DNA from: Nanohaloarchaea archaeon B1-Br10_U2g21
Lineage (GTDB): Archaea; Nanohalarchaeota; Nanosalinia; Nanosalinales; Nanosalinaceae
NCBI GenBank assembly: GCA_001563915.1
Contig: LKMP01000006.1
Location: forward strand, 1 to 42,825
Length of the DNA: 42,825 nt
Direction: 5' to 3'
Part shown: positions 39,157-42,825 of the stretch, one piece after another
Layout of the letters: every line of letters begins with the position of its first letter
Numbering within the stretch: position 1 is the first letter of the stretch
Translations under genes and position numbers: made by a program
Notes under the pieces: model-generated
Seen by the model: only the letters and a program-made list of their open reading frames with translations
The model's database searches: none
What the model was told of the DNA's origin: nothing

Positions 39157-39903
39157 TTACTCTACTTTCCGCCATTCCCCACCATAAATATATCCTGTTA
39201 GCTCTTTTTCAGCCGCCAACTTCTCAAAAGTCTTATGAAGACCTCCAGTCTCCAATCCATCAAATATTTCCGGTTCAAAGATATATGCCCCCGCATTAAT
39301 CAGTCTAGTAGGCTCTTGTCCCGGATCAGGCTTTTCATCAAAACCTAATATAGTTCTACCTTTCATACGAACAACTCCATAATTTGTAGGATCTTGTACA
39401 GTCGTTAACGCCATTGAAGCTTTTTTACCTTCATCTCTATGCACCTGAAGCATATCCCTAAGATCAATATCTGCTATAACATCGCCATTAATTGCTAAAA
39501 ACGTTTTACCTATTTTATCCTTCAATTGTTTTAGCGCAGTGGCCGTCCCCCCATCTTCACTATCAGCAACATATTCAATAACTAAACTATTCCAACTACT
39601 TCCAAAATGATTTTCTAAATCTTCCCTATTAGACCCTGCTAAGAGTAAAACACGCGAAATTCCTTTGTCTGACAGCATATCAACAATATGGCTTAAAAGC
39701 GGCTTTCCATCTATCTCAGTCAAAGGATCATACTCTTCACCTCCGCAAAATACTGCAGCAGTATCTAACTCCTGCCCATGAATATAGTTCTCAACTATCT
39801 CCTCCACCATCTGAGACCTATTCATCGACCGGTACTCAGCTTCTGCATCAATACGCTGCACAAGTACGTCATCAAGAGTAAGAGAAACACGCTTTTTCGT
39901 CAT
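39157..39903 (-). CDS. Ribbon-helix-helix / sugar nucleotidyltransferase fusion
   Basis: 248 residues from ATG at 39903. Residues 1-43 (KKRVSLTLDDVLVQRIDAEA, then NRSQMVEEIVENYI) are a CopG/MetJ-type ribbon-helix-helix DNA-binding domain. Residues 48-248 are a nucleotidyltransferase fold like NDP-sugar pyrophosphorylases: GKPLLSHIVDML, LAINGDVIADIDL (139-NGD-141), NYGVVR, FDEKPDPGQEPTRLINAGAYIFEPEI. The N-terminal loop normally GGxGTRLxPLT reads GGEEYDPLT, losing the GTR phosphate-binding and catalytic residues, and the C-terminus ends early. It may be a sugar-nucleotide-sensing regulator rather than an enzyme. It lies 26 nt after the formyltransferase gene. Confidence 0.8.
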   Translation of the reverse strand: MTKKRVSLTLDDVLVQRIDAEAEYRSMNRSQMVEEIVENYIHGQELDTAAVFCGGEEYDPLTEIDGKPLLSHIVDMLSDKGISRVLLLAGSNREDLENHFGSSWNSLVIEYVADSEDGGTATALKQLKDKIGKTFLAINGDVIADIDLRDMLQVHRDEGKKASMALTTVQDPTNYGVVRMKGRTILGFDEKPDPGQEPTRLINAGAYIFEPEIFDGLETGGLHKTFEKLAAEKELTGYIYGGEWRKVE

Positions 39904-39929
39904 ACAAAATAAATGCCATAACACATTTT

Positions 39930-40610
39930 TTAGTTTGAGCCATTGACCTCTTCTACTTCAAGCTTCAAATTGTAGAATTTCCCATCCTTTTCAAAAACAC
40001 CGAGGCCTTTATCACCATAAGACAAACCTCTCAAAAGACCTATAGCCTCTTCTAAAGTCATTTCTTCGTTAAGATCAAGCCGTGATACCTCATCTAAATC
40101 TTCTCTATGATGCATAGATCCCTTCTCAAGGTCTTGCTCTTCGCCTTCTTTGCCTGCGTAAATATTAGGCCAATTCTTCTTAAACAGTTCTGCTTGAGCA
40201 GCCATCAAACGCTCCCGCAAACTAGAAGCAGTGTCATCAGATTTCAACTCTACTTTTTTCCTTGCAATTACTGGTCCAGTATCAAGACCCTTGTCCATGT
40301 AGTGTATGGCTACTCCTGCAGGACTTCCATCAATTATAGGCCATATATATGGATAAGCGCCTCTGTTAAAAGGCAGATAAGACGGATGGAGATTCACTAT
40401 ACCTTTTTCAGGAATTTCTAGTATTTCCTCAGGCACAATATGTTCAAAGCCTGAAGATATTACTAGATCAGGCCTCAACTCTTTAACCAGGTCTAATTGT
40501 TCTTTTTCAGTTAGTAAAGCCTTTACTTCAACATCACTCCTATTATTAAGCCACTCGTAGACTTCTTCACCTGCATCATTTATCCCTAGAAAGACTGCTT
40601 CGACCGTCAT
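39930..40610 (-). CDS. Formyltransferase-family protein (sugar N-formyltransferase-like)
   Basis: 226 residues. The formyltransferase core is complete: NLHPSYLPFNRGAYPYIWP with catalytic Asn73 and His75, then AIHYMDKGLDTGPVI with Asp110. It is shorter than methionyl-tRNA formyltransferase, which archaea lack, so a sugar-nucleotide formyltransferase using 10-formyl-tetrahydrofolate is more likely. A C-terminal helical and beta extension carries EEAIGLLRGLSYG. The start ATG at 40610 is followed by MTVEAVFLGI. Same direction as the RHH-nucleotidyltransferase fusion; together they suggest an N-formylated surface sugar. Confidence 0.8.
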   Translation of the reverse strand: MTVEAVFLGINDAGEEVYEWLNNRSDVEVKALLTEKEQLDLVKELRPDLVISSGFEHIVPEEILEIPEKGIVNLHPSYLPFNRGAYPYIWPIIDGSPAGVAIHYMDKGLDTGPVIARKKVELKSDDTASSLRERLMAAQAELFKKNWPNIYAGKEGEEQDLEKGSMHHREDLDEVSRLDLNEEMTLEEAIGLLRGLSYGDKGLGVFEKDGKFYNLKLEVEEVNGSN

Positions 40611-40660
40611 TAGTATAGTTAGAATAATGAAAAAATATTAAACCCAAGCTTTGGAGAAAA

Positions 40661-41407
40661 ATGGCTTTAATGTTTGATCTTTCAAAATTATACAAGATGC
40701 ACGGCCGAAAACGAATCAAATATGAATACAAGAAAAGGTCTTTCCAAGAGTTCCTTAAATGGCTTTATCATGGGCTAAAAGCTCGTATGGCGGTTAAGCT
40801 CCATAGTTTGTTATCAGACATATTGGGAGAAGAGAGATACTTTAATGCTCTAAAAAGGCTTCGGTGCCGAAAGATAAGAGAAGATGAGTTCATAGAGCTA
40901 AGGAAAATAGATCCTGACACAGTGGAATATGTTTCGCCAACACGAGAAAAACAGAAATGGTACTCTACCGGCAAACTGAAAAACGGAGGTTGGGATAAAG
41001 GTCTAGATAGATACAATGATCTTCCTTTTCATCGCGCAATGATAAAGAGAGTAAAAGAAGATATTAAGTGGGATGAAATTGAAGAAGTTCAAGAGGCTAG
41101 GAAAGGAGGAATAAAATGGCCAGGAAAGCCGTATAACGTAGACAGAGACATTCAAAAGACTGAAGAATTATTGGAGAATATTAAGGAGAATGGTTACAGG
41201 TCTCAAGAAGAAATTAGAAACATTTCTTACGAAGAAGCAGAGAAGAACTGGGATTTTAAGGCCTTAAATGAAGTATGTGTAGATCTTGACAGAAATGGCG
41301 ACCCTTTATTTGTAGACGGACGGCATAGATTAAGTATTGCAAAAATTCTTGGAATAGATGAAATACCTGTTCGTATAGTTATGAGGCACAGAAACCTCAA
41401 AAAGTAA
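40661..41407 (+). CDS. ParB/sulfiredoxin-like domain protein
   Basis: 248 residues. The first 100 are very basic and helical, unusual in this acidic proteome. The C-terminal part has LNEVCVDLDRNGDPLFVDG followed by RHRLSIAKILGIDEIPVRIV, the ParB-N/sulfiredoxin-like (ParBc) signature DGRHRLxxA. Such genes often accompany archaeal glycan clusters, but biochemical role is unknown. The ATG at 40661 is used; a second ATG is at 40670. It lies 36 nt before the flippase gene and is probably co-transcribed. Confidence 0.75.
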   Translation: MALMFDLSKLYKMHGRKRIKYEYKKRSFQEFLKWLYHGLKARMAVKLHSLLSDILGEERYFNALKRLRCRKIREDEFIELRKIDPDTVEYVSPTREKQKWYSTGKLKNGGWDKGLDRYNDLPFHRAMIKRVKEDIKWDEIEEVQEARKGGIKWPGKPYNVDRDIQKTEELLENIKENGYRSQEEIRNISYEEAEKNWDFKALNEVCVDLDRNGDPLFVDGRHRLSIAKILGIDEIPVRIVMRHRNLKK

Positions 41408-41443
41408 CAGCTTATTAGTACCTCCAAAGACCGAGTGTAAATA

Positions 41444-42825
41444 ATGACCGAGTCCAAAGTTGTGAAATCTCTTTTCACTGGGGGCGCCATAATTTTCGCA
41501 GGGATGATAATCTCCAAGCTTTTTGGGTTGCTTTACCGAGTAGTAGTTGGTAGAGCGCTCGGACCAGAAGAATATGGCATAATCTCGGTTATGCTTGCAG
41601 TTTCCTCTGTGATAGGAGCCTTAGCATACATAGGAGTGCCCAAAGGAGTCCAGAAATACGTATCAGAGTATAGAGGTAAAAATGACATAGGCAGTCAAGT
41701 TGGTGTGCTTCGCACAGGACTCATACTGGTAACAATACCATCATTCTTAACTGGTATAGCGCTTTTTCTACTAGCTCCTTGGATTTCTACAGAAATATTT
41801 AATGAGCCGCGAGCCATATGGCCGCTAAGATTTCTAGCAATTATACTTCCTTTACGAGCCTGGAGAAAAACTATGATTAAGACCACAGAAGCCTATGAAA
41901 AAATGCAGTATAGAGTCTATACTAACTATATTTATGGAAATGTCCTAAAGGTAATACTCACAGTATTCCTCGTAATAATGGGCTACGGCTATCTTGGCGC
42001 AGCTTTCGCATACGTATTTGCTTGGGGATCTGCAATCATACTTGCAATAATATTCACATACAGAGTTTTACCTGAGACCTTTCAACTCTCGAGGAGTCCA
42101 GGAGCACAATATCGGAAGCTCTTCCACCACTCTTGGCCGCTGTTTGCGGCAGGTTTGTTTGCATCAATCGCCGGATACATAGACACGTTTATGCTTCAGG
42201 CCTTCCTTGGCAGCGAAGAAGTAGGACTATACAACTCAGCCTATCCTTTCGCAGCAGTAATATCATCTGCAGGAGGAGTATTTGGATCAATCTATCTGTC
42301 AAATGCCTCTAAACTCTATGGACAGGACAAAAAAAATGAAATGACTGATGCCTATAGGCTCGTTGTGAAATGGATTGCATTAGTATCTCTTCCAATGTTC
42401 ATGATAATGGTAGCGTTTCCACATGCAGTGCTTCAAATCTTTGGTAGCGAATACCTTGGAATGGGTAACGTTCTTAGAGTACTTGCTTTCGGCTTCTTGT
42501 TGTCGGCCATGATAGGTCCTGTAGGCAAAGTAATACAGGCTATAGATAAGACCAGGTACAAACTATACCTTACTCTGTTTATAGGGTGTTCAAACATATT
42601 GCTCAATTACTTGTTGATTCCTATTTATGGAATAATGGGTGCTGCAGTCGCCACCACTCTTACATTTGCAATAGCTTTCATACTTAAAATCTTAGTAATG
42701 GAGTATCTTGCTGATATACAGCCATTTCGTCCGATTATCCTTAAAATAATAACTAGTTCAGGTCTTGCAGCGCTAGCAGTTTTCTTAATAGCTTTACTGG
42801 CGTTTGAAACAACGCCATTATGGTA
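41444..42825 (+). CDS. Polysaccharide flippase (Wzx/MATE-like), 3'-truncated
   Basis: 460 complete codons visible from ATG at 41444 (MTESKVVKSLFTGG); the frame is open at the window end. Polysaccharide-synthase/flippase family: KLFGLLYRVVVGRALGPEEYG at the first helix and YGIMGAAVATTLTF near the visible end, with about twelve membrane helices. It should flip lipid-linked glycan across the membrane for AglB or for a surface polymer. A later ATG at 41506 would delete part of the first helix, so I keep 41444. Confidence 0.9.
   Translation, partial: MTESKVVKSLFTGGAIIFAGMIISKLFGLLYRVVVGRALGPEEYGIISVMLAVSSVIGALAYIGVPKGVQKYVSEYRGKNDIGSQVGVLRTGLILVTIPSFLTGIALFLLAPWISTEIFNEPRAIWPLRFLAIILPLRAWRKTMIKTTEAYEKMQYRVYTNYIYGNVLKVILTVFLVIMGYGYLGAAFAYVFAWGSAIILAIIFTYRVLPETFQLSRSPGAQYRKLFHHSWPLFAAGLFASIAGYIDTFMLQAFLGSEEVGLYNSAYPFAAVISSAGGVFGSIYLSNASKLYGQDKKNEMTDAYRLVVKWIALVSLPMFMIMVAFPHAVLQIFGSEYLGMGNVLRVLAFGFLLSAMIGPVGKVIQAIDKTRYKLYLTLFIGCSNILLNYLLIPIYGIMGAAVATTLTFAIAFILKILVMEYLADIQPFRPIILKIITSSGLAALAVFLIALLAFETTPLW

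Noticed and set aside
39930-40610. Methionyl-tRNA formyltransferase
   Set aside because: Archaea start translation with unformylated Met and the protein is shorter, lacks the typical tRNA-binding C-terminal domain and sits in a glycan cluster.

Overview
The window comes from an archaeon. It has an archaeal rps13-rps4-rps11-rpoD operon, AglB and SecF/SecD for protein glycosylation and export, nascent-polypeptide-associated complex protein, TATA boxes about 25 nt upstream of many start codons, and a BHB-type intron in a tRNA. The predicted proteins are strongly acidic (Asp/Glu-rich, few Lys) while the DNA is only moderately G+C-rich (about 40% by eye). Genes are tightly packed, with convergent stop codons that overlap by a few bases. 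Together with class III signal-peptide (pilin-like) surface proteins, a Methanococcus-type S-layer protein and many short orphan genes, this suggests a salt-adapted DPANN archaeon, most likely Nanohaloarchaeota. The lineage is inferred, not proven.

Left part (1-15.2 kb): a partial histidine-kinase-like gene, two orphan acidic genes, and a 931-residue S-layer protein with an unusually long upstream region holding helically phased AACGG repeats. Next come two paralogous class III signal-peptide proteins that share an N-terminal stalk but carry different heads (an eight-bladed PQQ-type propeller and a LamG-type lectin fold), then several short helical orphans, an 812-residue secreted Ig-like repeat protein and tRNA-Leu(UAA). 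This is the accessory, surface-facing part of the window.

Middle part (15.2-28 kb): the ribosomal/RNA polymerase operon, with a possible 21-codon micro-ORF exactly filling the rps13-rps4 gap; a beta-carbonic anhydrase flanked by two diverged paralogous orphans; a parvulin; a VOC protein; two tRNA-Gln genes (one with an intron) bracketing a decayed LAGLIDADG homing-endonuclease remnant and a blue-copper lipoprotein; a tandem pair of long coiled-coil paralogues; tRNA-Ser(GCU); and small housekeeping genes (PRC-barrel, M24 peptidase, winged-helix regulator, SAMP-like ubiquitin-fold protein).

Right part (27.8-42.8 kb): an aglB - GlcNAc-1-phosphate transferase - zinc ribbon - ogg operon reads leftwards and is divergent from secF-secD. 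NAC and an AI-2E-family permease follow. The right end is a surface-glycan cluster: two cupins, a Nudix hydrolase, a ribbon-helix-helix/nucleotidyltransferase fusion lacking the usual GTRL loop, a sugar-formyltransferase-like protein, a ParB-like protein and a Wzx/MATE-type flippase cut by the window end. Export, lipid-linked glycan assembly, glycan transfer and S-layer are thus all encoded within 40 kb.

Across the window the palindrome AGGCCT occurs about forty times, in coding and non-coding DNA. That is several-fold more than base composition predicts, like a highly iterated palindrome.
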